From NCBI GenBank assembly GCA_965602035.1, contig OZ271919.1, forward strand, positions 620,001 through 684,000: 64,000 nucleotides of DNA. The letters run 5' to 3'. A program made the translations under genes and the position numbers. The notes under the pieces were generated by a model. It had not been told where the DNA came from. It ran no database searches and was given only the letters and a program-made list of their open reading frames with translations. Origin of the DNA: Natronospirillum sp965602035. GTDB lineage: Bacteria; Pseudomonadota; Gammaproteobacteria; Pseudomonadales; Natronospirillaceae. Shown here piece by piece: positions 25,535 to 33,810 of this stretch (its first letter is position 1; every line of letters starts with the position of its first letter).

Positions 25535-26551
25535 ATGGAGAACATCGATGAGTTGGTGGACGGCACGCTGCGCACCATAGCCGCCACCAACGATGTGAAT
25601 GAGCTGGATCGCATTCGCGTCAGCAAGCTGGGCAAAAAGGGCGAGTTGACGGCTCTGCTCAAACAGCTTGGCACTCTGCCGGCCGATGAACGGCCTGCTG
25701 CCGGTGCGCGGATCAATGAAGCGAAGCAGCGCGTTGCAGACGCGATTCAGCAGCGCCTCGACACCCTGCGCCGTGCCGAGCTGGATGCAAGACTGGCCGC
25801 AGAATCCCTTGATGTGACGCTACCGGGGCGCCAGACAACGCCGGGTGGTCTGCACCCTGTGACACGGACCATGGAGCGCATGACGGAATTCTTCGCCGCT
25901 CTGGGTTATGAAGTCGCTGAAGGCCCGGAAGTGGAAGACGATTACCACAATTTCGAGGCACTGAACATTCCGGCCCACCACCCGGCCCGGGCCATGCACG
26001 ACACCTTCTATTTTGACGTGGGGTACCTGCTGCGCACCCATACCTCACCGGTACAGGTGCGGGTAATGGAACACCAGAAACCGCCGGTGCGGGTGGTCTG
26101 TCCTGGCCGTGTCTACCGCTGCGACTCCGATCTGACCCATACGCCCATGTTTCACCAGATGGAAGGGCTGCTGGTCGATGACAATGTCACTTTTGCTGAT
26201 CTGAAAGGAACCGTTGAGGGGTTTCTGCGAGAATTCTTCGAACGGGAACTGGCGGTCCGGTTTCGGCCCAGCTACTTCCCCTTTACAGAGCCATCGGCCG
26301 AGGTCGACATCGCCTGCGTGCACTGCGGCGGTAACGGCTGTCGCGTCTGTGGCCACTCCGGGTGGCTGGAGGTCATGGGGTGCGGCATGGTTCACCCGCG
26401 CGTGCTCGAATACGCGCAGATTGATGCCCGGCAGTATCAGGGTTTCGCCTTCGGTATGGGGGTAGAGCGCCTGGCCATGCTCCGCTATGGCGTTAACGAT
26501 CTGCGGATCTTCTTCGATAATGATCTCCGTTTCCTGCGGCAGTTCCAGTAG
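25535..26551 (+). CDS. pheS: phenylalanyl-tRNA synthetase alpha subunit
   Basis: A 338-residue class II catalytic subunit of the PheST heterotetramer. An N-terminal coiled-coil tRNA-binding region (about 1-85) is followed by the catalytic core: HPVTRTMERMTEFFAALGYEVAEGPEVEDD, LLRTHTSPVQVR, motif 2 CPGRVYRCD...HTPMFHQMEGL, and motif 3 FAFGMGVERLAMLRYG. Between the motifs is a four-cysteine element (CVHCGGNGCRVC), which may bind zinc; many, but not all, bacterial PheS have it. I start at ATG 25535 because conserved sequence begins there. pheT follows after 27 bases. Confidence 0.96.
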   Translation: MENIDELVDGTLRTIAATNDVNELDRIRVSKLGKKGELTALLKQLGTLPADERPAAGARINEAKQRVADAIQQRLDTLRRAELDARLAAESLDVTLPGRQTTPGGLHPVTRTMERMTEFFAALGYEVAEGPEVEDDYHNFEALNIPAHHPARAMHDTFYFDVGYLLRTHTSPVQVRVMEHQKPPVRVVCPGRVYRCDSDLTHTPMFHQMEGLLVDDNVTFADLKGTVEGFLREFFERELAVRFRPSYFPFTEPSAEVDIACVHCGGNGCRVCGHSGWLEVMGCGMVHPRVLEYAQIDARQYQGFAFGMGVERLAMLRYGVNDLRIFFDNDLRFLRQFQ

Positions 26552-26578
26552 TACGACAGAGCGGTCTGAGTAACAGTT

Positions 26579-28954
26579 ATGAAATTCAGTGAAAACTGGT
26601 TGAGAGAATGGGTAAACCCGACGCTGTCGAGTGATGAGCTGCAGCATCAGATCACCATGGCCGGGCTGGAAGTGGATGGTGCAGAGCCGGCCGCCGGCGC
26701 GTTCACGGATCTGGTAGTTGCCGAAATTACCGCCATCGAGCAGCACCCGGATGCCGACAAGCTGAAGGTCTGTACCGTAAACGACGGCAGTACCCAGTGG
26801 TCGGTTGTCTGCGGCGCCCCCAATGCAGCAGTGGGACTTAGAGCACCCTTTGCCCGTGTCGGCGCCGAGCTGCCCGATGGCATGAAAATCCGGCAGGCGA
26901 AATTGCGCGGTGTTGAGAGCCAGGGCATGCTCTGCAGTGCCCGCGAACTGGGGTTGTCGGATGATCATTCCGGCCTGATGGTGCTGGCCGACGATGCGCC
27001 AGTGGGCACGGCACTGCGGGATTACCTGGGGCTGGATGACTGGATAATTGACGTTGACCTGACACCCAACCGCGCCGACTGCCTGAGTATCCGGGGAATT
27101 GCGCGGGAAGTCGGCGCGTTGAATGATCTGTCGGTCAGGGCGCCGGCGATCGAACCGGTGCCTCCGGTTATTGATGATCGGTTTCCGGTATCGCTTGAAG
27201 CCCCGCAGGCCTGCCCGAAATACGTGGGACGGGTAATCCGGGATATCGATGCCCAAGCGGCAACCCCGGTCTGGATGCAGGAGCGGTTGCGGCGCAGTGG
27301 TCTTCGAAGCATCGACCCCATTGTTGATGTGACCAATTACGTCATGCTGGAGCTGGGTGCGCCGATGCATGGTTTTGACCTGGACCGGCTCGATAGCGGC
27401 ATCGAAGTGCGCTGGGCCCGTGACGGCGAAGAACTGGCCCTGCTGGATGAGCAGACCATTACCCTCAGTAGCGACGATCTGGTGATTGCCGATGCGCACG
27501 AGCCACTTGCTCTCGCCGGTATCATGGGTGGTGAGCGGTCCGGTATCCAGCCCAGCGCGACCCGGCATGTATTTCTGGAATGCGCCTTCTTTGCGCCGCT
27601 CTCGCTGGCCGGAAGAGCCCGCAGCCACGGGCTGCACACCGACGCATCGCACCGGTTTGAGCGCGGGGTGGACCCGGCGCTGCAAGTGCTGGCCGTGGAG
27701 CGCGCCACCGCACTGCTGCTCGAGATCGTGGGTGGCAAACCCGGGCCAGTTGTGGAAACCACGAATGAGCAGGCAATGCCTGAGCGCACCGAGGTCACCG
27801 TTCAGGGTGATCACGTGCGCCGCGTTCTGGGTGCCGAGGTGCCGGACAGCGACATTGAGCGGATTTTCCGCTCCCTGGAGCTGTCACCGGAGCGCACCGA
27901 CAGCGGCTGGACCTGCGCAGTACCGGGATTCCGCTTTGACCTTGCGATCGCCGAAGACCTGGTGGAAGAGGTCGCCCGGGTGTATGGCTACAATCGGCTG
28001 CCGGCCTCGGTGCCGACATTGCGCATGACCGTGCCCGCTAAACCCGAGAGCCGAGTCAGTGCCCATGATGTCCGCCGGCAGATGGTCGCAGCGGGTTATC
28101 AGGAGGCGGTCACCTACAGTTTTGTTACCCCGGATATTGAGGCCATGGTGGCACCGGACGCTACGCCGCTGCGGCTGGCCAATCCGATCTCGGAAGACCT
28201 GTCAGTGATGCGTACGTCACTGTCGGGTGGGCTGCTGCGGGCACTGCAGTACAACCTGAACCGGCAGCAGGAGCAGGTACGACTGTTTGAGGTCGGGCTG
28301 GTTTTTCGTGGTTCGCCAGAGGCACTGGAACAGCCCAAGCACCTGGGCGGTCTGTTGTACGGTGAGCGGCCGGATTCACTCTGGAGCGGCCCGAAACCGG
28401 TGGACTTTTTCGATCTGAAGGGCGACGTGGAAACCGTGCTCGCTCTGGCGGCGGGACGGGATATTCGGTTCGAGCCGCGAACGGATGATTCACTGCTACA
28501 CCCGGGTCAGGCCGCAACCGTTGTTATCGATGGGGAGGAAGCCGGGTATCTCGGCCAGTTACACCCGGGGCATCAGGCTGCACTGGAAATTCGACAGCCG
28601 GTCTTCCTGTTTGAGCTGTCACTGGAAGTGGTGGCCAATCGAGCGCTGCCAGCTTATGTGCCCTTGTCCCGTTACCCGGCGAGCCAGCGGGATCTGGCCG
28701 TTGTAGTGGCGTCGTCTGTGCCGGCCCAGGCACTGATTGACAGCGCCCGGGCGGCTGCCGGTGAAGGGCTTGCGGATATTCGCGTATTTGATGTCTATAC
28801 TGGCAAGGGAATTGCCGAGAATCATAAAAGTGTGGCACTGCAGTTGGCCTGGCAGAATCCGGAGCGGACGCTACAGGAAACAGAAGTAGCCGCAGCACTG
28901 GATTCGGTGGTCAAGCGGCTGGAAGCGGACCACCAGGCACAACTCAGGAGCTGA
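26579..28954 (+). CDS. pheT: phenylalanyl-tRNA synthetase beta subunit
   Basis: A 791-residue subunit with the usual order: MKFSENWLREWV start, EMAP/OB tRNA-binding domain (about 40-150, EQHPDADKLKVCTVN), B3/B4 editing domain (about 210-390) that hydrolyses Tyr-tRNA-Phe, B5 DNA-binding-like domain (about 400-475), the inactive synthetase-like core, and the C-terminal anticodon-binding FDX-ACB domain (YVPLSRYPASQRDLAVVV, about 700-790). Full length for the family. ihfA begins two bases after the stop. Confidence 0.97.
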   Translation: MKFSENWLREWVNPTLSSDELQHQITMAGLEVDGAEPAAGAFTDLVVAEITAIEQHPDADKLKVCTVNDGSTQWSVVCGAPNAAVGLRAPFARVGAELPDGMKIRQAKLRGVESQGMLCSARELGLSDDHSGLMVLADDAPVGTALRDYLGLDDWIIDVDLTPNRADCLSIRGIAREVGALNDLSVRAPAIEPVPPVIDDRFPVSLEAPQACPKYVGRVIRDIDAQAATPVWMQERLRRSGLRSIDPIVDVTNYVMLELGAPMHGFDLDRLDSGIEVRWARDGEELALLDEQTITLSSDDLVIADAHEPLALAGIMGGERSGIQPSATRHVFLECAFFAPLSLAGRARSHGLHTDASHRFERGVDPALQVLAVERATALLLEIVGGKPGPVVETTNEQAMPERTEVTVQGDHVRRVLGAEVPDSDIERIFRSLELSPERTDSGWTCAVPGFRFDLAIAEDLVEEVARVYGYNRLPASVPTLRMTVPAKPESRVSAHDVRRQMVAAGYQEAVTYSFVTPDIEAMVAPDATPLRLANPISEDLSVMRTSLSGGLLRALQYNLNRQQEQVRLFEVGLVFRGSPEALEQPKHLGGLLYGERPDSLWSGPKPVDFFDLKGDVETVLALAAGRDIRFEPRTDDSLLHPGQAATVVIDGEEAGYLGQLHPGHQAALEIRQPVFLFELSLEVVANRALPAYVPLSRYPASQRDLAVVVASSVPAQALIDSARAAAGEGLADIRVFDVYTGKGIAENHKSVALQLAWQNPERTLQETEVAAALDSVVKRLEADHQAQLRS

Positions 28955-28956
28955 TA

Positions 28957-29262
28957 ATGACATTGACCAAATCGGAAATGGCTGACCGCCTGTATATGGA
29001 ACTCGGTCTGAACAAGCGTGAAGCCAAGGAAATTGTCGAGTTGTTTTTTCAGGAAATCACCGACAGTCTGGTGCAGAATGAACAGGTAAAGCTTTCCGGT
29101 TTTGGCAATTTCGAATTGCGGGATAAGCGGGAGCGACCCGGGCGCAACCCCAAGACGGGTGAGGAAATCCCTATTTCGGCGCGCCGTGTGGTAACGTTCA
29201 GACCGGGACAGAAGCTGAAAGTGCAGGTGGAGAGCTATGAAGGGGACGCCGCTGGTCACTGA
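28957..29262 (+). CDS. ihfA: integration host factor alpha subunit
   Basis: A 101-residue DNA-bending HU-family protein. LTKSEMADRLYMELGLNKREAKEIVELFF, LSGFGNFELRDKRERPGRNPKTGEEIPI (the DNA-intercalating arm with its conserved RNPKTGE) and ARRVVTFRPGQKLK are all present and identify the alpha chain. It is the third gene of pheS-pheT-ihfA, an arrangement conserved across gammaproteobacteria. The merR-like gene overlaps its 3' end by 26 bases. Confidence 0.97.
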   Translation: MTLTKSEMADRLYMELGLNKREAKEIVELFFQEITDSLVQNEQVKLSGFGNFELRDKRERPGRNPKTGEEIPISARRVVTFRPGQKLKVQVESYEGDAAGH

Positions 29263-29758
29263 TGACAGTCTCGACATACCGGCGAAGCGGTATTTCACCA
29301 TCGGCGAGGTGGCGGAGCTCTGTGGACTGAAAACCCACGTGCTGCGCTACTGGGAAACAGAATTCAGTCAGTTGAATCCGGTCAAGCGGCGCGGTAACCG
29401 CCGGTACTATCAGCGCGATGACGTACTGATGGTCCGTACCATCCAGCATCTGCTGCACGAAGAGGGCTTCACCATTGCCGGTGCCCGCCAGAAGCTCAAC
29501 CAGTCCGGTGGTCGGGTCAGGCGCCCGGGCACGGTGGAGCCTGTGGAGTCGGGTAGTCCGTTGCCGTTCGATGGTTTTCCGGAGGCCCTGGCCGCCGCGT
29601 CCCACAACGGGGTGCAGGCTGAGGGAGTGCGCGAATCCGCCGCGCAATCGGCATCAGCGCAGCCCCGACAGAACGGACCGTCGGCCACGCAACTCAGGGA
29701 ATGGCGTGAGGCGCTGGAATCGGTGCGTGGATTGCTGGGTGATAAGCCGGGAAGCTGA
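29237..29758 (+). CDS. MerR-family transcriptional regulator
   Basis: A 173-residue protein. The N-terminal winged-helix domain has the classic RYFTIGEVAELCGLKTHVLRYWETEF and a wing with RRGNRRYYQRDDV, then a helix HLLHEEGFTIAGARQKL typical of MerR dimerisation. The C-terminal half (about 95-173) is Gln/Ala/Pro-rich, low-complexity, and lacks metal-binding cysteines, so it probably does not sense metals. It always follows ihfA in this group and its target is unknown. The ATG inside ihfA is preceded by GGAGAGCT, suggesting translational coupling. Confidence 0.9.
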   Translation: MKGTPLVTDDSLDIPAKRYFTIGEVAELCGLKTHVLRYWETEFSQLNPVKRRGNRRYYQRDDVLMVRTIQHLLHEEGFTIAGARQKLNQSGGRVRRPGTVEPVESGSPLPFDGFPEALAAASHNGVQAEGVRESAAQSASAQPRQNGPSATQLREWREALESVRGLLGDKPGS

Positions 29759-29772
29759 GAGAAACAAGGCGC

Positions 29773-29790
29773 CAGTCACAGTTGTGACTG
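29773..29790 (-). terminator. hairpin between tRNA-Pro and merR-like gene
   Basis: CAGTCAC and GTGACTG form a 7-bp stem around a 4-base loop. On the minus strand it lies about 40 bases after the tRNA 3' end and is followed by GCGCCTTGTTTCTC, a weak T-run. It may terminate tRNA-Pro and, as RNA of the plus strand, mark the end of the pheST-ihfA-merR message. Confidence 0.35.
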
Positions 29791-29828
29791 AACCCAAGGC
29801 TGGAACGCAGATTCCTGCCGGATAAAGT

Positions 29829-29905
29829 TGGTCGGGCATGTAGGATTTGAACCTACGACCCTCGCCACCCCATGACGATGCGCTACCAGACTGCGCCAAT
29901 GCCCG
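29829..29905 (-). tRNA. proL: tRNA-Pro (anticodon GGG)
   Basis: Read on the minus strand, a complete cloverleaf is visible: acceptor CGGGCAT/ATGCCCG, D stem GCGC/GCGC, anticodon stem TCGTC/GGCGA with loop ATGGGGT (anticodon GGG), variable GGGTC, T arm GTAGG-TTCAAAT-CCTAC, discriminator A and an encoded CCA end. The C1-G72 pair and A73 are proline identity elements in bacteria. The anticodon reads CCC and CCU codons. It is a single-gene unit with its own promoter at 29917-29944. Confidence 0.95.
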
Positions 29906-29916
29906 ACTTGAGCGCA

Positions 29917-29944
29917 ATAATAACCTAAATGACTGAAAATACAA
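29917..29944 (-). promoter_or_regulatory. promoter of tRNA-Pro
   Basis: On the minus strand, TTGTAT, a 16-base spacer and TATTAT, followed by a GC-rich discriminator (TGCGCTC) about ten bases before the tRNA 5' end. Such discriminators are typical of growth-rate-regulated stable RNA promoters. Confidence 0.5.
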
Positions 29945-30004
29945 GCTTAATACACGGACCACACACCCAAAGTGCTGCCGTAGCGGTCCGGTCTTCGGGC
30001 ATCA

Positions 30005-30337
30005 CTACATTCCATGAATCCAGCGTTTTATCTCATCCGCGTTGCGCTCGCCGCATTCGGGCAGATCTGTCCAGTGCCAGCCCGGGTGCAGGTCAGCCTC
30101 AAGCAACTGGTAGCGTGATTCGAATCCGGCCTTGAGCAATATGCCCGCGCTGTTGTGGGATAGACCCCGCATCCACAGTGGGATCGTCGGCGGTTCTTCT
30201 GCAACTTTGGGGAGCGCCGCGTTCAGAGTGGCGCGGACCCAGTCGTCCAGCGACATGTCGGCCTGTTCTGCGGCATCAGACCAGAGATCCTTGTCCGACT
30301 GTTCGATTTCAATATGGATGGAAATACGGTCTGCCAT
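30005..30337 (-). CDS. small protein: ribbon-helix-helix-like N-terminus plus RNAP alpha-CTD-like C-terminus
   Basis: A 110-residue protein with ATG 30337 behind a GGGGGA site; an in-frame start 18 codons upstream lacks one. Residues about 1-43 (MADRISIHIEIEQSDKDLW, then AAEQADMSLDDWVRATLNAAL) fit a ribbon-helix-helix DNA-binding domain of the type found in antitoxins. Residues about 50-110 (RGLSHNSAGILLKAGFESRY, then LPECGERNADEIKRWI) fit the helix-hairpin-helix-like fold of the RNA polymerase alpha C-terminal domain, where 'LS.RS.N.L...GI..L' and 'LP.FG.KS..EI' are the usual landmarks. The whole-protein function is unknown; a DNA-binding regulator is inferred. No toxin gene is adjacent. Confidence 0.55.
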   Translation of the reverse strand: MADRISIHIEIEQSDKDLWSDAAEQADMSLDDWVRATLNAALPKVAEEPPTIPLWMRGLSHNSAGILLKAGFESRYQLLEADLHPGWHWTDLPECGERNADEIKRWIHGM

Positions 30338-30446
30338 GCTGTCCCCCGAAACATAAAAGGAATGCTGTTCCTGTGGACGGAAGGATCGCATGCCAGTTGG
30401 CTGGCGGCAAGGCAGGCCGGTAACGAGGAGCCTGAACTTCTTTTGA

Positions 30447-32162
30447 TCAACCGCCTATCGTGTCCTGATGGCCCGCGAACACCGGTTGCTTCTCCCAGGC
30501 TCCGTACTGCTCTGCCGGCATCGGTCGGGCGAAGTAAAAGCCCTGTGCCTGATGGCCACCCATCTGAACGAGTGCGTCGTATTCCGTACGGGTTTCCACG
30601 CCTTCCAGCGTGATTTCCAGATCCAGGGCTGTGCCCAGAGCGATCATGGAGCGCAGGATATCCGCATTCGCTTCGCCCTTGGACAGGCGGCTTACAAACG
30701 CCCGGTCGATTTTCAGCCCGGTCACCGGCAGGCGTGCCAGGTAATCGAAGGAGGAGTAGCCAGTGCCGAAATCATCGATGCTGATGGCAAAGCCCTGGTG
30801 GCGCAGTTCCTGAATTATCATCCGGGCGCGGTCGGGCTGATTGATCAGAGCGCCTTCCGTGATTTCGATTTCCAGCTGGCTGGTGTTGATGTTGTATTCC
30901 CTGAGCCAGTCGGGCAGGGATTTCACCAGTGACTCATCGAGCAGGTTGCGTGAGGAGAAGTTGATACTCAGGTGTCGTTCGGGGTGCCCCTGCAGGTGTT
31001 GACAGGCCCGGTCTATGACAAAGCGGGTGACCGGTTGTATCAGGGAGGTGCTCTCGACCTTGGGCATGAACTGACCGGGCGGGATCATTTCTCCATGCTG
31101 GTTCACCCAGCGGATCAACGCTTCGCTGCCGGCGGGGCGGCCATCAGCCAGGTTGATCTTGGGCTGGAAGTGCAGGTCGAATTCGCCGGCGTCCAGACCC
31201 TTTCTGACCCCGGTGATCACGCGGATAAGGCTGTTCATTCGCGCTTCATGATCGGCACTGTAAATGCTGTACGGCGCGTGGTGCTCATGGGTTGAGTTCA
31301 GTGCGAGTCGGGCACGCTGAATCATGGTGCGGGCATCGATGTCCGGCGCTTTCACCTGATATGAACCGATCTCCGCAGTCAGTTGTACTGGTACCGAGTG
31401 CACCTCAAAAACCTGCTCTGTGGCTTTCAGAATCGCATCGATCACCGCTTTCGGGTCCACAACGTTGCGCTGGCGCTGGAGCAGCACGATTTCCGAAACG
31501 CTGAAGCGGTACACACTGGTGTGCCTGCCGCATTCTCGCTGTATGGCGGCCGTTACGGTCGACAGAGCATCATCGGCGGCCTGGGGCCCCAGGGTCTCCA
31601 GAATATCGGAGAGGTCCGGGAACCGGACAAAGCTGAGCTGAATCGCGGTGACCTGTTCTCCTTGCAATGAGTGACCCCACCGGGAACGGCCGAGGCGGGC
31701 AAGGGCGAGCGCCAGATCATCGTCCATAGCAGAGGAATTGGCCAGCCCCGTTCGAACATCGAGTCGCAGATCATCTTCATGCCGCTGACGAATGGTCCGG
31801 ATACCGCCGAAAATAGCACCGATGAAGGCTCCCAGTGCGAGATACAACCCCAATCGAATCAGCCAGTTACTCAGCGGCTGCATTTCCCCGGTCAGAGTCT
31901 CCAGTGGCATGAGAGGCCCCATCAACAACCCCGCGGCCAGTGCAGACAGCAAGCCGCCAATGAGGCCATACAGGGCGGCCGCAGCGGCCACAGGAATCAG
32001 CATAAGATACGGGTAGACATAGGCTGTGCCACCCGTGTTGTAGACCGTCAGGGTGCCGAAACCGAGTAGCGCGATCACGGCAGCCAGGTTCGCCAGATGA
32101 CGGACCCGCGGCGACAGAGCGCGCAGATGGAGCGTGTTGAGACGGATAAGCAGGTCGACCAA
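30447..32162 (-). CDS. membrane GGDEF-EAL protein, probable c-di-GMP phosphodiesterase
   Basis: A 571-residue protein. The N-terminus (about 20-125) has four or so hydrophobic segments in a compact DUF4118-like membrane sensor. A degenerate GGDEF domain follows (about 130-290; the signature position reads SVSEI, with no RxxD). The EAL domain (about 310-560) is intact: SEALIRW, Asn in INFSSRN, Glu in IEITEG, Asp pair in IDDFGTGYSSF, Lys in LKIDRAF, Glu in LEGVET and Gln in AQGFYFARP. It is predicted to hydrolyse c-di-GMP at the inner membrane. It lies about 110 bases upstream of the RHH/alpha-CTD-like gene on the same strand and is divergent from the 32222 gene. Confidence 0.86.
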   Translation of the reverse strand: MVDLLIRLNTLHLRALSPRVRHLANLAAVIALLGFGTLTVYNTGGTAYVYPYLMLIPVAAAAALYGLIGGLLSALAAGLLMGPLMPLETLTGEMQPLSNWLIRLGLYLALGAFIGAIFGGIRTIRQRHEDDLRLDVRTGLANSSAMDDDLALALARLGRSRWGHSLQGEQVTAIQLSFVRFPDLSDILETLGPQAADDALSTVTAAIQRECGRHTSVYRFSVSEIVLLQRQRNVVDPKAVIDAILKATEQVFEVHSVPVQLTAEIGSYQVKAPDIDARTMIQRARLALNSTHEHHAPYSIYSADHEARMNSLIRVITGVRKGLDAGEFDLHFQPKINLADGRPAGSEALIRWVNQHGEMIPPGQFMPKVESTSLIQPVTRFVIDRACQHLQGHPERHLSINFSSRNLLDESLVKSLPDWLREYNINTSQLEIEITEGALINQPDRARMIIQELRHQGFAISIDDFGTGYSSFDYLARLPVTGLKIDRAFVSRLSKGEANADILRSMIALGTALDLEITLEGVETRTEYDALVQMGGHQAQGFYFARPMPAEQYGAWEKQPVFAGHQDTIGG

Positions 32163-32221
32163 AACTCTGTCCTTACTGGCTGGCGAACAATGAACATCCC
32201 TGGCGGAAAGCTGTCTGTACG

Positions 32222-32827
32222 GTGACGTCAGACATCAATTACGTGTGGCCCAGTCAACGTAGCAGATTATGTGACGCGAGAGCAAACCGGGCCGCAACGG
32301 ACGCTCTGCCGGGCGCGCTCGAGTGTTGCGCTGAAACCGGTGACACGCTATGGTTCGATCAGCATTCGGAACAGGATTGCCGTAACTTGTTTCTTCCCCC
32401 GGTACCGGAAATGTCAGACCTGCTGCAGGCGCTCGAAGGCCTTGGAGTCGAGACCCACCTGCAGGGTTATCTGGGGGCTGAAGGAGAGTTTCCGTTTGTC
32501 GATATCTGCCATTACGCGGCAGAGCGGGTTCAGGACAGCCTCTTGCCCGAGTTCCGGTTGATCTACCCCTCACCCATTTCCAGTGCGGCCTGTCTGCGCG
32601 GGCTTGATGATCCGTTGCAGTTGGATGGTGGGGTGTCGGCGGATAGCTGGATACGCGAGCAACCGGGCTACACGGATCTGGCGAAAGAGCACGAGCTGGC
32701 AATGCGCGAGCAGGTGAGCTATCTGCGCCGTCAGGTTCCATCGCGGTTGGTCAGGGTGGATGTGCTCGCTCCGGACCGCCTGAAGCTGCAGATACAGCAA
32801 CTGACAGCGGTGCTGTCACCGCCCTGA
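32222..32827 (+). CDS. conserved-looking hypothetical protein
   Basis: A 201-residue protein whose family I do not recognise. It starts with GTG (MTSDINYVWPSQ) after a weak GGCGGAAAG; an in-frame ATG at about 32411 (MSDLLQALEGLGVETH) is a shorter alternative. The protein is acidic and soluble, with no signal peptide or membrane segment and scattered cysteines (Cys17, 35, 36 and 53 among others) without a metal-binding spacing. Codon use matches its neighbours, and no longer frame competes. It ends 12 bases inside the convergent diguanylate cyclase gene. Confidence 0.55.
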   Translation: MTSDINYVWPSQRSRLCDARANRAATDALPGALECCAETGDTLWFDQHSEQDCRNLFLPPVPEMSDLLQALEGLGVETHLQGYLGAEGEFPFVDICHYAAERVQDSLLPEFRLIYPSPISSAACLRGLDDPLQLDGGVSADSWIREQPGYTDLAKEHELAMREQVSYLRRQVPSRLVRVDVLAPDRLKLQIQQLTAVLSPP

Positions 32828-33805
32828 TCGGCCGGCGGGTGTCGGGTCCATGGCACTGGCCGCCGTGGACCGGTTTCGTCCGTTTTCCTTTGAGCTGTAT
32901 AAGGCCTTGTCAGCGGCATCGATCCATTCATTGACGGAGCTGAAGTCGGGGCAGAGTTCCGCCAGGCCCAGGCTCAGGGTGACCTGGATGGGTCCCTGGT
33001 CGGTCTCGAACACCTGTTGCTCCATGGTGGTCCGGAGCCGTTCGGCCAGCACCATGGCGTCTGCCTCGCGGGTTTCCGGCAACAGTATCGCGATTTCCTC
33101 GCCGCCATAACGGCCTGCGATGTCCGTCGTCCTGACAGTGTCCAGGACCGCTTTGCCGGTGGCCCGCAGGACGTCGTCGCCGACGGTGTGTCCGTGCTCA
33201 TCGTTCACGGCTTTGAAATGATCCAGGTCGGCCATGATCAGTGTCGTGGGGTGATTATGTCTGCGCGCACGGCGCAGTTCCTGATTCAGCACCGATTCCC
33301 AGTACTTGCGGTTGAACAGGCCGGTCAGTCCGTCTTCACGGCTGAGGCGCTCCAGTTCCTTATTGGCTGTCTCCAATGCCATCTTGTTGGTCGCGACATC
33401 GGTCACATCAAAAATGACAATGGCCACATAGTCGACGTCACCGCCCGCGTTCAACAACGGGTAGAGCATGCTGTTCTGGTACATGTGTTCCGCCACGCTG
33501 GTGATCGGGTGATAGGTGCGAAACCGGACCAGGTAGGGGCGTTGTTCCCAGGTGGTGAAAGCGCGGATATTCAATTGGCGGACGGTGTCGACCTTCTTGC
33601 GGAACCAGTTCTGCGGCAACTCGGGAAAGACGTCGAACAGGTTGCGTCCCTTGACGGACGATTCACGGTGCCCGGAGTGGTTCTCCATGAAGGCGTTCCA
33701 GGTATTGATGCGGAATTCGTCGTCGATAACCATCAGGCCGACATCGATGGTCTGCAGAATCTCCATCAGCCAGTGCAGGTCCTTGAGCAGCTTCGCGTCC
33801 GTCAT
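32816..33805 (-). CDS. PAS-GGDEF diguanylate cyclase
   Basis: A 329-residue protein that makes c-di-GMP from two GTP. An N-terminal PAS domain (about 10-125, starting LMEILQTIDVGLMVIDDEFRI) is linked by a short coiled coil (NKMALETANKELERL) to the GGDEF domain (about 160-315). The active-site signature is GGEEI near 232-236, and RTTD five residues upstream is the RxxD inhibitory site, so a regulated active cyclase is predicted. It begins five bases after the CheC-like gene and is the last of a REC-CheC-DGC operon. No membrane segment is visible. Confidence 0.92.
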   Translation of the reverse strand: MTDAKLLKDLHWLMEILQTIDVGLMVIDDEFRINTWNAFMENHSGHRESSVKGRNLFDVFPELPQNWFRKKVDTVRQLNIRAFTTWEQRPYLVRFRTYHPITSVAEHMYQNSMLYPLLNAGGDVDYVAIVIFDVTDVATNKMALETANKELERLSREDGLTGLFNRKYWESVLNQELRRARRHNHPTTLIMADLDHFKAVNDEHGHTVGDDVLRATGKAVLDTVRTTDIAGRYGGEEIAILLPETREADAMVLAERLRTTMEQQVFETDQGPIQVTLSLGLAELCPDFSSVNEWIDAADKALYSSKENGRNRSTAASAMDPTPAGRSGR

Positions 33806-33810
33806 ACCGG

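Noticed and set aside
26045..27814. 589-residue minus-strand open frame
   Set aside because: It lies wholly opposite pheS and pheT, has low-complexity His/Arg/Gln-rich content and no family signature; an antisense shadow of GC-rich coding sequence.
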